Source of the DNA: JAKLFA01 sp038222225
GTDB lineage: Bacteria > Omnitrophota > Gorgyraeia > Zapsychrales > JANLHA01
Assembly: GCA_038222225.1 (NCBI GenBank)
Contig: JBBRHV010000092.1
Location: 1-5,275 of the forward strand
Reading direction: 5' to 3'
DNA: 5,275 nt
The translations under genes were made by a program, and so were the position numbers. The notes beneath the pieces were generated by a model. The model was not told where the DNA came from. It made no database searches and saw only the letters and a program-made list of their open reading frames with translations. Below, in pieces: positions 1 to 5,275 of this stretch (position 1 is its first letter; each line of letters opens with the position of its first letter).

Positions 1-2
1 AC

Positions 3-90
3 GAGAGATTTGATCCATAGGTTTTGACCTCCATGCTGTTTAGAATAATGGTTTCGCCAGGGGGAGGCAAGTAGTTTTAGCAGATCTCTC
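3..90 (+). repeat. 10-bp inverted repeat, possible RNA stem in the leader
   Basis: GAGAGATTTG at 3-12 pairs with CAGATCTCTC at 81-90: nine Watson-Crick pairs and one G-U. Inside it, CCTCC (28-32) can pair with GGAGG (63-67), and CCAT (31-34) with ATGG (48-51); these two inner options exclude each other. Just downstream, TCTGT (89-93) and ACAGA (98-102) form a 5-bp hairpin with a 4-base loop that competes for positions 89-90. The pairing is visible in the sequence. Whether it is transcribed, and whether it regulates anything, is not known. It matches no RNA family that I recognise. Confidence 0.35.
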
Positions 91-151
91 TGTAAGAACA
101 GAAGATAAGAATAATAAAACTAAAAACTTTTTCCAGAACGGGCGAATCTCC

Positions 152-158
152 AAGGAGG
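152..158 (+). promoter_or_regulatory. Strong Shine-Dalgarno for the aldo/keto reductase
   Basis: AAGGAGG lies 5 bases before the ATG at 164, a near-perfect anti-16S match. It fixes the start of the first gene and is the strongest ribosome binding site in the window, which fits a promoter-proximal gene. Confidence 0.85.
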
Positions 159-163
159 GATTT

Positions 164-1102
164 ATGGAATATCGAGCGCTCTCAAATACAAATGAAAAAA
201 TCTCGGTGCTGACCTTAGGGACTTGGGTGTTTAGCGGGGGCGGGACTTGGGGGGATATTTCTGACAACCAATGTCTGAAAACAATTTCTTCCGCGATCGA
301 CGCGGGAATCAATGTCATTGATACGGCTCCGTTTTATGGTTTCGGCCGGGCTGAGGAGCTTGTAGGCCGGGCGGTCTGCAAACAGAGGAAAAAAATTCTA
401 CTGGCCACCAAATGCGGTTTGCGCATGGATAACGGAAAAATTTTGACTGACCTGAGCCCTGCATTTATTCAAGAAGAGGTGGAAAATTCTTTGCGCCGTT
501 TGAACACGGACTATATTGATCTCTACCAGTGTCATTGGCCGGATCCCAATACGCCCATTGAAAAAACCATAAAGAAGCTGGTGCAATTGCAGGCGGAGGG
601 TAAGATCCGTTTTATCGGTATTTCAAATTTTGAACGGCCCTTAATGGAAGAGGCCGCACAGATGGCCAAGATTGTATCGCTTCAGTCGCAATATTCCATA
701 CTGGATCGCCGGGTGGAAGCCGATTCCTTGCCGGCCTGCCTTGATCGCGGAATCAGTTTTTTGGCTTACGGGCCGTTAGCCGGCGGAATTTTAACCGGGA
801 AATACTCAGCTGCCCCGAGTTTTAAAAAGAACGATGCCCGCAGTTTTTTCTATCAGTATTACCAGGGGGAGAAATTCGAGAACGTTGCGCAGCTTTTAAG
901 AGACCTCAAAGACATGGACCGCCCATTGAATCAGATCGCGTTGAATTGGGTCAAACAGCAGGAGGGTGTGACGAGCATTTTGGTGGGCTGCCGCAACTCC
1001 GAACAGGTTGAACACAATATCGGCATGGCTGATTGGGATTTAAATGAAGCGCAACTTGAAAAGATCCAGACTGCGATCGACTTGTTGGGAGACGTTGAAT
1101 GA
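164..1102 (+). CDS. Aldo/keto reductase, NADP-dependent oxidoreductase
   Basis: This is a 312-residue cytosolic TIM-barrel oxidoreductase of the aldo/keto reductase family, which reduces aldehydes or ketones to alcohols (or the reverse) with NAD(P)H. The catalytic tetrad is intact: Asp53 in VIDTA, Tyr58 in FYG, Lys83 in ATKCG and His124 in QCHWPD. Other family signatures are YIDLYQ (117-122), GISNF (152-156) and the cofactor-loop segment AYGPLAGGILTGKY (201-214). The C-terminal SILVGCRNSEQ (271-281) matches the usual cofactor-phosphate-binding region. Length is normal for the family, and it resembles the bacterial AKR groups often annotated as general stress or sugar dehydrogenases. The start is set by AAGGAGG 5 bases upstream. 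The stop codon overlaps the ATG of the next gene, so the two are probably translationally coupled. The substrate cannot be read from the sequence. The family call is very secure. Confidence 0.95.
   Translation: MEYRALSNTNEKISVLTLGTWVFSGGGTWGDISDNQCLKTISSAIDAGINVIDTAPFYGFGRAEELVGRAVCKQRKKILLATKCGLRMDNGKILTDLSPAFIQEEVENSLRRLNTDYIDLYQCHWPDPNTPIEKTIKKLVQLQAEGKIRFIGISNFERPLMEEAAQMAKIVSLQSQYSILDRRVEADSLPACLDRGISFLAYGPLAGGILTGKYSAAPSFKKNDARSFFYQYYQGEKFENVAQLLRDLKDMDRPLNQIALNWVKQQEGVTSILVGCRNSEQVEHNIGMADWDLNEAQLEKIQTAIDLLGDVE
1087..1091 (+). promoter_or_regulatory. Shine-Dalgarno inside the reductase gene end
   Basis: GGGAG lies 7 bases before the ATG at 1099, inside the last codons of the reductase gene. 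It supports the overlapping ATGA start of the radical SAM gene and translational coupling of the two. Confidence 0.65.
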
Positions 1103-2511
1103 TACTGCGGCCATTGCCGGTGGAAGCTGTCCAAAAATTCATTTCGGAGACGTTTAAAAATTTCGGTCTAAACAAACAGAAAGAGATCGTGCGTCTGCTT
1201 GTTGAAATTTCCCGCCGGGAAAAATGTGATTTTAAACTTCTTTTGCAGGATGCGCATTATCGGCAAAAAGACTTCTTCACAATTAAGAATTTTCTGCTGG
1301 CGCGACGGTTTCCATCGCTGAACCCGGAGGAACGCGCGTCTGCGCAGTATCTGCAATGCGATTTTCTGGGGGCCGGCCAGGAGGCCGCTGCTTTACGGGG
1401 TTCATTTCAGGTTTTTAACCCGCGCAATATTTATGTTGAAAAGGAGATGTCCGGCTGCGGCCTGGCCAGACGCTTTTCCGAGCATTTTCCAAACGCGCAG
1501 CTGCAGACGATTGAACATTATCGGGATTTTGTATCCGGCCAGACGTTTGACTGCGTTGAATATAATCAACGGCTGAAGAATGTTTTTATTCTCAAAGAGA
1601 TGTTTGATTTTTTTCAACCGTGTCCCTGTTCGCCGGGAGCGCTGTCCTGCGGATATCACATTATGAATGCGGGGTTCGGTTGCGGGTATGAATGCGCGTA
1701 CTGTTTTCTGCAAGGGTATGCGAACGCTCCGGGAATTCTGTTTCCCGGCAATTTGGAAGAATTCTTTGGGCGGTTTAAAACATACGTTCGGCCCGGCCTG
1801 AGGCTGGGCACGGGTCAGTTCACGGATTCCTTGCTTTTTGATCACATCACGCATTTCTCATCAGCGATCATTGAATTTTTTCGTCAATTCCCGGATGTGA
1901 TTTTTGAATTCAAAACAAAAAGCAGCAACATCGAGCAGCTGTTGAAGGCTCCTGCGGCGGAGAACATCCAGATTTCCTGGACCTTGAATCCGCAAAACAT
2001 GATCGATCAGGCGGAATTCGGCACCGCCTCTTTAAGCGAACGTTTGGGGGCGGCTCGCCGCTGTGCCGAGGCTGGATTCCGGGTCGGTTTTCATTTTGAT
2101 CCGATGATCATTTATGACGGCTGGCAAGAAGACTATGGATCGATCATTGAGCGTATTTTTGAAAATATACCGGGGCCGCAGATCGGATGGATCAGTCTGG
2201 GGTGTCTGCGGATGACAAAAGTGCTTCGCCAAACCATCGAAGCCAGGTTTCCGGATGTTATGATCCTCAATGCGGAACAGGTTCTGGAAAAGGACGGGAA
2301 GATCCGTTATCCATTACGGATCCGCAAAATCCTCTATCGTTTTATGCTTGAGAAGATTAGGGCGCAAGGGTATCAGGGAGAGGTTTATTTATGTATGGAC
2401 AATGCTGCGTTAAGCCGTGAATTAGGAATTGTTCCGTTTGGCGGCAATACTCAGTTTGGTCAGCCGGGAGTTGACCAGACCCTGAATTGCAGATATAATC
2501 ATGCACTTTAA
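1099..2511 (+). CDS. Radical SAM protein of the spore photoproduct lyase superfamily (non-canonical)
   Basis: This 470-residue protein has the radical SAM cluster motif CxxxCxxC at Cys195, Cys199 and Cys202, which would bind a [4Fe-4S] cluster and cleave S-adenosylmethionine. SPL-superfamily signatures run in order: IYVEKEMSGCG (111-121), HFPNAQLQTIEHY (129-141), CAYCFLQGY (199-207), GTGQFTDSLLFDHIT (237-251), FKTKSSNIEQLL (271-282), SWTLNPQN (293-300), and FRVGFHFDP then GWQEDY (327-346). Characterised SPL repairs the 5-thyminyl-dihydrothymine lesion in spore DNA and is about 340 residues long. This protein has roughly 105 extra N-terminal residues, mostly helical-looking, and three extra cysteines (175, 177, 184) just before the cluster. 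By eye, the position of the SPL H-donor cysteine (Cys141 in Bacillus subtilis) is Gln240, and one of the two relay tyrosines is Phe203. It is therefore an SPL-family radical SAM enzyme of unknown reaction, perhaps DNA- or nucleotide-directed. The start is an ATGA overlap with the reductase, preceded by GGGAG. Family call firm, function open. Confidence 0.9.
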   Translation: MILRPLPVEAVQKFISETFKNFGLNKQKEIVRLLVEISRREKCDFKLLLQDAHYRQKDFFTIKNFLLARRFPSLNPEERASAQYLQCDFLGAGQEAAALRGSFQVFNPRNIYVEKEMSGCGLARRFSEHFPNAQLQTIEHYRDFVSGQTFDCVEYNQRLKNVFILKEMFDFFQPCPCSPGALSCGYHIMNAGFGCGYECAYCFLQGYANAPGILFPGNLEEFFGRFKTYVRPGLRLGTGQFTDSLLFDHITHFSSAIIEFFRQFPDVIFEFKTKSSNIEQLLKAPAAENIQISWTLNPQNMIDQAEFGTASLSERLGAARRCAEAGFRVGFHFDPMIIYDGWQEDYGSIIERIFENIPGPQIGWISLGCLRMTKVLRQTIEARFPDVMILNAEQVLEKDGKIRYPLRIRKILYRFMLEKIRAQGYQGEVYLCMDNAALSRELGIVPFGGNTQFGQPGVDQTLNCRYNHAL

Positions 2512-2525
2512 ACCGGAAACAATAG

Positions 2526-3209
2526 ATGTCCGTTATGGAAAATAAAATTTTATTTCAAATTGAAGCCATTCTGTTTGACATGGATGGCGTGATCACCAAC
2601 ACGATGCCGGACCATTTTGAAGCCTGGCGCAGAGCCTTGGCAGGAGACGGCCTTCAAATCAATGCATACGATGTTTATCGGCGCGAAGGCGGTAAAGGGT
2701 CCTGCGGGCTCAAGGATATCTATCAGGATTATGGACGGCCTTATGATGAAAAGCGTGCCGCTGAACTTTTAGCCGATAAGGAACGGATCTTTTCAGAGAT
2801 CGTTGAGCTTCGTTTTATTGAAGGCGCCTGCGACTTCCTGAGAGCCATGCATCACCGTGGATTTAGGCTGGGTTTAGTGACCGGGACCTCCCGGGATGAA
2901 CTGTTGAAATTATTGCCGGGTGAAACATTGTCCTTGTTTGAGGCCATTGTCACCGGCAGCGAAGTTCTCCACGGGAAACCGGATCCGGAGCCTTACCGGC
3001 GTGCCCTTCAGAAACTTAACCTTGATCCGGTGGATGCGATTGTAATCGAGAATGCGCCCTACGGCGTTGAGTCCGCTAAGGCCTGCGGCTTAAAATGTCT
3101 GGCACTTAAAACGTCATTGCCGGAAGATTATCTAAAGGGTGCCGATGGAATTTATGAATCGTTTTTCGATCTAACAAGCCGGGTTGATTTTATTTTGAAA
3201 TCATCTTAA
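2526..3209 (+). CDS. HAD-superfamily hydrolase, beta-phosphoglucomutase-like
   Basis: This 227-residue cytosolic protein has a Rossmann-like HAD core with a helical cap inserted after motif I. Motif I is FDMDGV, with nucleophile Asp18 and acid/base Asp20. Motif II is Thr119 in LVTGTS, motif III is Lys151 in HGKPDPEP, and motif IV is IENAPYGVESAKACG (174-188). The cap spans roughly residues 26-97. The DGVITNT start and the overall layout place it with beta-phosphoglucomutase-like phosphatases (HAD subfamily IA), which remove phosphate from sugar phosphates or other small phosphomonoesters, or in some members isomerise sugar phosphates. Motif IV has Glu-Asn rather than the commoner Glu-Asp or Asp-Asp; this also occurs in family members, so it need not mean inactivity. 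The start ATG has a weak GGAA 7 bases upstream; Met4 (position 2535) is an alternative without a better site. It sits 14 bp after the radical SAM gene and 10 bp before the NAD kinase. Substrate unknown. Confidence 0.88.
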   Translation: MSVMENKILFQIEAILFDMDGVITNTMPDHFEAWRRALAGDGLQINAYDVYRREGGKGSCGLKDIYQDYGRPYDEKRAAELLADKERIFSEIVELRFIEGACDFLRAMHHRGFRLGLVTGTSRDELLKLLPGETLSLFEAIVTGSEVLHGKPDPEPYRRALQKLNLDPVDAIVIENAPYGVESAKACGLKCLALKTSLPEDYLKGADGIYESFFDLTSRVDFILKSS

Positions 3210-3213
3210 AGGA
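3209..3213 (+). promoter_or_regulatory. Shine-Dalgarno for the NAD kinase-like gene
   Basis: AAGGA within AAAGGAAAG begins on the last base of the HAD gene stop codon and ends 6 bases before the ATG at 3220. It supports that start. Confidence 0.7.
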
Positions 3214-3219
3214 AAGATC

Positions 3220-4077
3220 ATGACGCCTAAACATGTTTTAGTGCTTTGCAAAAGCAGCACATATAATTATTACACAAATCAAGTTTCTGAGCAGGAACGT
3301 CCGCTTCAATTTGAAATTGAGCGTTTTAAGGAAACACATAATCGTCATTATCAATGCGTGAACAGTGTGGTGTCTGCCCTGCAGGAACGCCGGATCCGCA
3401 TGACAAAATCTGAACGGGGAAAAATAAGAAATTACGGCGAGTTCGATCTAATCATTACCGTCGGTGGTGATGGGACATTTTTAGAAGGCGCGCGCTATGC
3501 GCGGCAGCAATTGATCATCGGGGTCAATTCCGACCCGAGCTGGAGCGTCGGCAAACTTTGCTCTGCGAATGCTCAAACCTTGCCTGCGATGCTCGACCGT
3601 ATGATCGAAAATAAGCATGACCTGCACGTTCTCAATCGCTTAGTGCTGGTGGCTCCAAAGCTCGACTATGAAATGCACTTTATCAATGACATCCTCGTCG
3701 CGCATATAAGCCCGGCGGGGTTGAGCCGATATATCATCGATATTGACGGCCGGGCTGAAGAACAGAGAGGGTCTGGGCTTTGGATCTCGACGGCCTCGGG
3801 TTCCACCGGCGCTATTTTTTCAGCCGGGGGTCAGACCAAGGACCTGGAAAGCGACGAATTTCAATATCTTACGCGGGAGCTGTACAGGGGATGGACACAA
3901 AATGAGTATTCACTCACCGGTGGAATTCTTCCTGCATCAGCGGTCATCCGGTTGACGTCCAAAATGGATGCCGGTATGATCTTTGTGGAAGGCTCCCATG
4001 AAAAAATTCTGTTTCCTGCCCAGTCTAAGGTCCATATTCAGCGCTCTCCCTATCCGCTGCATGTTGTAGGAACATAG
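3220..4077 (+). CDS. NAD(+) kinase family protein, NADK2/NADK3-like
   Basis: This 285-residue cytosolic protein has the NAD kinase fold; the family phosphorylates NAD(H) to NADP(H) using ATP or polyphosphate. The diagnostic GGDGT is at 82-86, the Asn-Asp of FINDILV at 156-157 takes the place of the usual NE/D motif, and SGLWISTASGSTGAIFSAGG (185-204) is the conserved glycine-rich region. Two segments look unlike ordinary bacterial NadK. GVNSDPSWSVGKLC (101-114) resembles the GVNTDP...GHLC segment remembered for human mitochondrial NADK2 and the VNSDP of plant NADK3. SPAGLSRYIIDIDG (164-177), with the later RELY...NEY (219-230), also follows the NADK2 pattern. I infer a member of that divergent branch; a related lipid- or sphingoid-kinase-like role is less likely given the NAD kinase motifs. 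The gene is 1 bp from mutY, whose ribosome binding site lies inside it. NADP made here could serve the reductase at the start of the cluster. Confidence 0.88.
   Translation: MTPKHVLVLCKSSTYNYYTNQVSEQERPLQFEIERFKETHNRHYQCVNSVVSALQERRIRMTKSERGKIRNYGEFDLIITVGGDGTFLEGARYARQQLIIGVNSDPSWSVGKLCSANAQTLPAMLDRMIENKHDLHVLNRLVLVAPKLDYEMHFINDILVAHISPAGLSRYIIDIDGRAEEQRGSGLWISTASGSTGAIFSAGGQTKDLESDEFQYLTRELYRGWTQNEYSLTGGILPASAVIRLTSKMDAGMIFVEGSHEKILFPAQSKVHIQRSPYPLHVVGT
4068..4071 (+). promoter_or_regulatory. Shine-Dalgarno for mutY inside the preceding gene
   Basis: AGGA lies 7 bases before the ATG at 4079, within the last codons of the NAD kinase gene. It supports this start and tight co-translation. Confidence 0.65.
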
Positions 4078-4078
4078 C

Positions 4079-5152
4079 ATGACCGTTATTCAGACACCGA
4101 AGGCATTCTCAAAAAAATTACTGACTTGGTTCCGTCATTCTGCCCGTGACCTTCCCTGGCGGCATACGCAGGATCCGTATAAAATCTGGGTCTCGGAGGT
4201 CATGCTTCAGCAGACAACGGTTTCTGCCGTCATCCCAAAATATCAGGTGTGGATAAAGAAATTTCCGGATGTTCAAACGTTGGCGCGTGCGCGGGCACAA
4301 ACAGTTCTAAAACAGTGGCAGGGGCTGGGTTATTATCATCGGGCCCGGAACCTTCACACAAGCGCGCGGGTCATCTGTAAAAATTTCAAAGGAAAGCTTC
4401 CGGCGGATCCGGATGCCTTGCGCCGGCTGCCAGGATTCGGTCCGTATACAGTCGGAGCGGTCTTAAGTATTGCCTTCGGGATCCGTGCGCCGATCATTGA
4501 TGCGAATATCCGGCGGGTCAGCATGCGGATCCTGAACTTAAAGGGCGCAGCGGATTCCCGCCATGATCAGGCCATCCTGGAATTTTTGGAGAGCGTGTTG
4601 CCGCCACATTCGGCTGGTGACTTCAATCAGGCCCTGATGGAATTGGGCGCGTTGGTCTGCCGTCACAAAAACCCGTTGTGTCTGCAGTGCCCGGTCCGGA
4701 CGTTTTGTGAAAGCCATGCCCACGGATGCCAGGAGCTGATACCGGTTTCTCCCAAGCGGCGGATCAAAAACATTTCTGCGGTGGTTGCGGTGATCGGTCA
4801 TAGAGGAAGGTTTTTAATCCAGCAGCGCAGAAACACAAAACTTCTTGAAGGACTTTGGGAATTTCCCGGCGGAAAAATTGAAACCGGTGAAACTCCTCTC
4901 ACGGCGCTCAAAAGAGAGATCGTTGAAGAGCTGGGAGTCGAATTGAGATCCGCGCGAAAATTGATGACGGTTGATCATTTTTATACAGAGTTTCATGTGA
5001 CATTATCCGTCTGGTGGTGTACACTAAAGGAAATCCCTGAGAAGGGAACTGGACGGAAATGGGTCCGGAAGCGGGAGCTGGTCAAATACCCCATGCCCTC
5101 CGGCAGTGTCAAGATTGTCGATGGCCTTTTAAGACAGGACCGAACAGAATGA
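4079..5152 (+). CDS. mutY: A/G-specific adenine glycosylase MutY with intact C-terminal Nudix box
   Basis: This 357-residue base-excision-repair enzyme removes adenine mispaired with 8-oxoguanine (or G), preventing G:C to T:A mutations. The N-terminal helix-hairpin-helix glycosylase domain (about 10-190) has catalytic Glu40 in EVMLQQT, the hairpin LPGFGPYTVGA (117-127) and catalytic Asp141 in IIDANIRRV. The [4Fe-4S] site follows the exact MutY spacing: Cys194-x6-Cys201-x2-Cys204-x5-Cys210. After a linker (about 213-230) comes a C-terminal Nudix-fold domain (about 231-352). In most MutY proteins this domain reads 8-oxoguanine but has lost the hydrolase residues. Here the full Nudix consensus GX5EX7REUXEEXGU is present at 265-287, including Arg279, Glu280, Glu283 and Glu284, preceded by GLWEFPG as in MutT. 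The FSH/FTH loop typical of MutY appears as YTE (302-304). Hydrolysis of 8-oxo-dGTP is therefore possible but unproven. The stop overlaps the surE start. The MutY call is very secure. Confidence 0.96.
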   Translation: MTVIQTPKAFSKKLLTWFRHSARDLPWRHTQDPYKIWVSEVMLQQTTVSAVIPKYQVWIKKFPDVQTLARARAQTVLKQWQGLGYYHRARNLHTSARVICKNFKGKLPADPDALRRLPGFGPYTVGAVLSIAFGIRAPIIDANIRRVSMRILNLKGAADSRHDQAILEFLESVLPPHSAGDFNQALMELGALVCRHKNPLCLQCPVRTFCESHAHGCQELIPVSPKRRIKNISAVVAVIGHRGRFLIQQRRNTKLLEGLWEFPGGKIETGETPLTALKREIVEELGVELRSARKLMTVDHFYTEFHVTLSVWWCTLKEIPEKGTGRKWVRKRELVKYPMPSGSVKIVDGLLRQDRTE

Positions 5153-5275
5153 AGATTCTCTTAACAAACGACGACGGCATTTTTGCCCCCGGCATTTTTG
5201 CCCTTTATAAGAAACTTCAAAAACTCGGGACCGTTTGGGTTGTGGCCCCTGACCGTGAACGCAGTTCCGTTAGCC
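5149..5275 (+). CDS. surE: 5'-nucleotidase SurE (N-terminal part, cut by window edge)
   Basis: The first 42 codons are visible and the gene continues beyond the right edge. The opening MKILLTNDDGIFAPGI is the SurE signature, and Asp8-Asp9 are the metal-binding pair. VVAPDRERSS follows at 31-40, with Ser39 at the place of the third metal ligand in Escherichia coli SurE (the fourth, an Asn, would lie beyond the edge). SurE is a metal-dependent phosphatase that dephosphorylates nucleoside 5'- and 3'-monophosphates and is linked to stress survival and nucleotide pool control. The ATG overlaps the mutY stop as ATGA, and an AGGA at 5136-5139 lies 9 bases upstream, so co-translation with mutY is likely. 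There is no sign of a defect in the visible part. Confidence 0.93.
   Translation, partial: MKILLTNDDGIFAPGIFALYKKLQKLGTVWVVAPDRERSSVS

Larger units (their letters stand above)
1..163. other. Non-coding leader upstream of the gene cluster
   Basis: All three forward frames hit a stop within the first 27 bases (TGA at 11-13, TAG at 18-20, TGA at 25-27), so at most a few terminal codons of an upstream gene could be present, and none is recognisable. The part from about 91 to 135 is clearly A/T-rich compared with the genes that follow, as expected for a promoter or untranslated leader. A TTGACC (24-29) and a TAGAAT (41-46) resemble sigma-70 boxes, but they are only 11 bp apart, so no promoter is called. 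The leader carries an inverted repeat (3-90) and ends in a strong ribosome binding site. Confidence 0.7.

Noticed and set aside
24..46. TTGACC and TAGAAT as a sigma-70 promoter
   Set aside because: Each box is close to consensus but the spacer is only 11 bp instead of about 17, and no better -10 lies at the correct distance.
1..163. A known structured RNA (tmRNA, SRP RNA, tRNA or riboswitch) in the leader
   Set aside because: I found no diagnostic conserved segments of these families; only generic inverted repeats are visible.
40..318. 92-codon - strand open frame spanning the leader and the start of the reductase
   Set aside because: It overlaps the intact 5' end of the reductase gene in antisense, shows no domain, and the sequence before its start is coding for the reductase. 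Treated as chance.
1402..1854. 150-codon open frame on the - strand inside the radical SAM gene
   Set aside because: It is fully antisense to a strongly supported gene, has no recognisable motif, and the composition is rich in Arg, Lys and Ile as expected of a shadow frame.
1099..2511. Calling the radical SAM protein splB, a true spore photoproduct lyase
   Set aside because: The H-donor cysteine and one relay tyrosine appear to be missing and there is no sporulation context, so only superfamily membership is claimed.
3743..3955. 70-codon + strand open frame within the NAD kinase gene
   Set aside because: It is out of frame inside a gene with clear family motifs and has no homology signal I can see.
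4538..4801. - strand open frame within mutY
   Set aside because: It is antisense to the iron-sulfur cluster region of MutY, which is unmistakably coding on the + strand.
164..5275. Mobile element, CRISPR array or defence system
   Set aside because: No transposase, integrase, spaced direct repeats or defence-type domains are present; all genes are housekeeping-like and continuous on one strand.

Overview
The window holds five complete genes and the start of a sixth. All are on the + strand and packed head to tail from position 164 to the right edge. The junctions are very tight: a 4-bp ATGA overlap, then gaps of 14, 10 and 1 bp, then a second ATGA overlap. No terminator-like hairpin lies between any of them. 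This looks like the 5' part of one operon that continues past the window. The only real non-coding stretch is 1-163, an AT-rich leader with a 10-bp inverted repeat and a strong Shine-Dalgarno just before the first gene.

Layout: (1) 164-1102, an aldo/keto reductase with an intact Asp-Tyr-Lys-His tetrad. (2) 1099-2511, a radical SAM protein of the spore photoproduct lyase (SPL) superfamily. It has an N-terminal extension and appears to lack the cysteine and one tyrosine that characterised SPL uses for H-atom return. (3) 2526-3209, a HAD hydrolase of the beta-phosphoglucomutase-like group. (4) 3220-4077, an NAD kinase-fold protein that looks more like the eukaryotic NADK2/NADK3 branch than like standard bacterial NadK. 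(5) 4079-5152, MutY adenine glycosylase with a complete, MutT-like Nudix box at its C-terminus. (6) 5149 to the edge, the N-terminus of the SurE nucleotidase.

The organism is a bacterium, judged from Shine-Dalgarno sites, polycistronic packing and bacterial gene families. Base composition is moderate. Nothing indicates spore formation, so the SPL homologue is unlikely to repair spore DNA. The gene set and style would suit an uncultured Gram-negative-type lineage (for example Omnitrophota or a relative), but that is an impression, not something the sequence proves.

Functional theme (inference): the second half is nucleotide and genome quality control (MutY plus a possible 8-oxo-dGTP-cleaving domain, SurE), with NADP supply from the NAD kinase. 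The first half (aldo/keto reductase, SPL-like radical SAM, HAD phosphatase) is a trio of unknown substrate. The most interesting items are the non-canonical SPL-like enzyme, the MutY-MutT-like fusion and the eukaryote-like NAD kinase. There are no mobile elements, CRISPR arrays, tRNAs or rRNAs.
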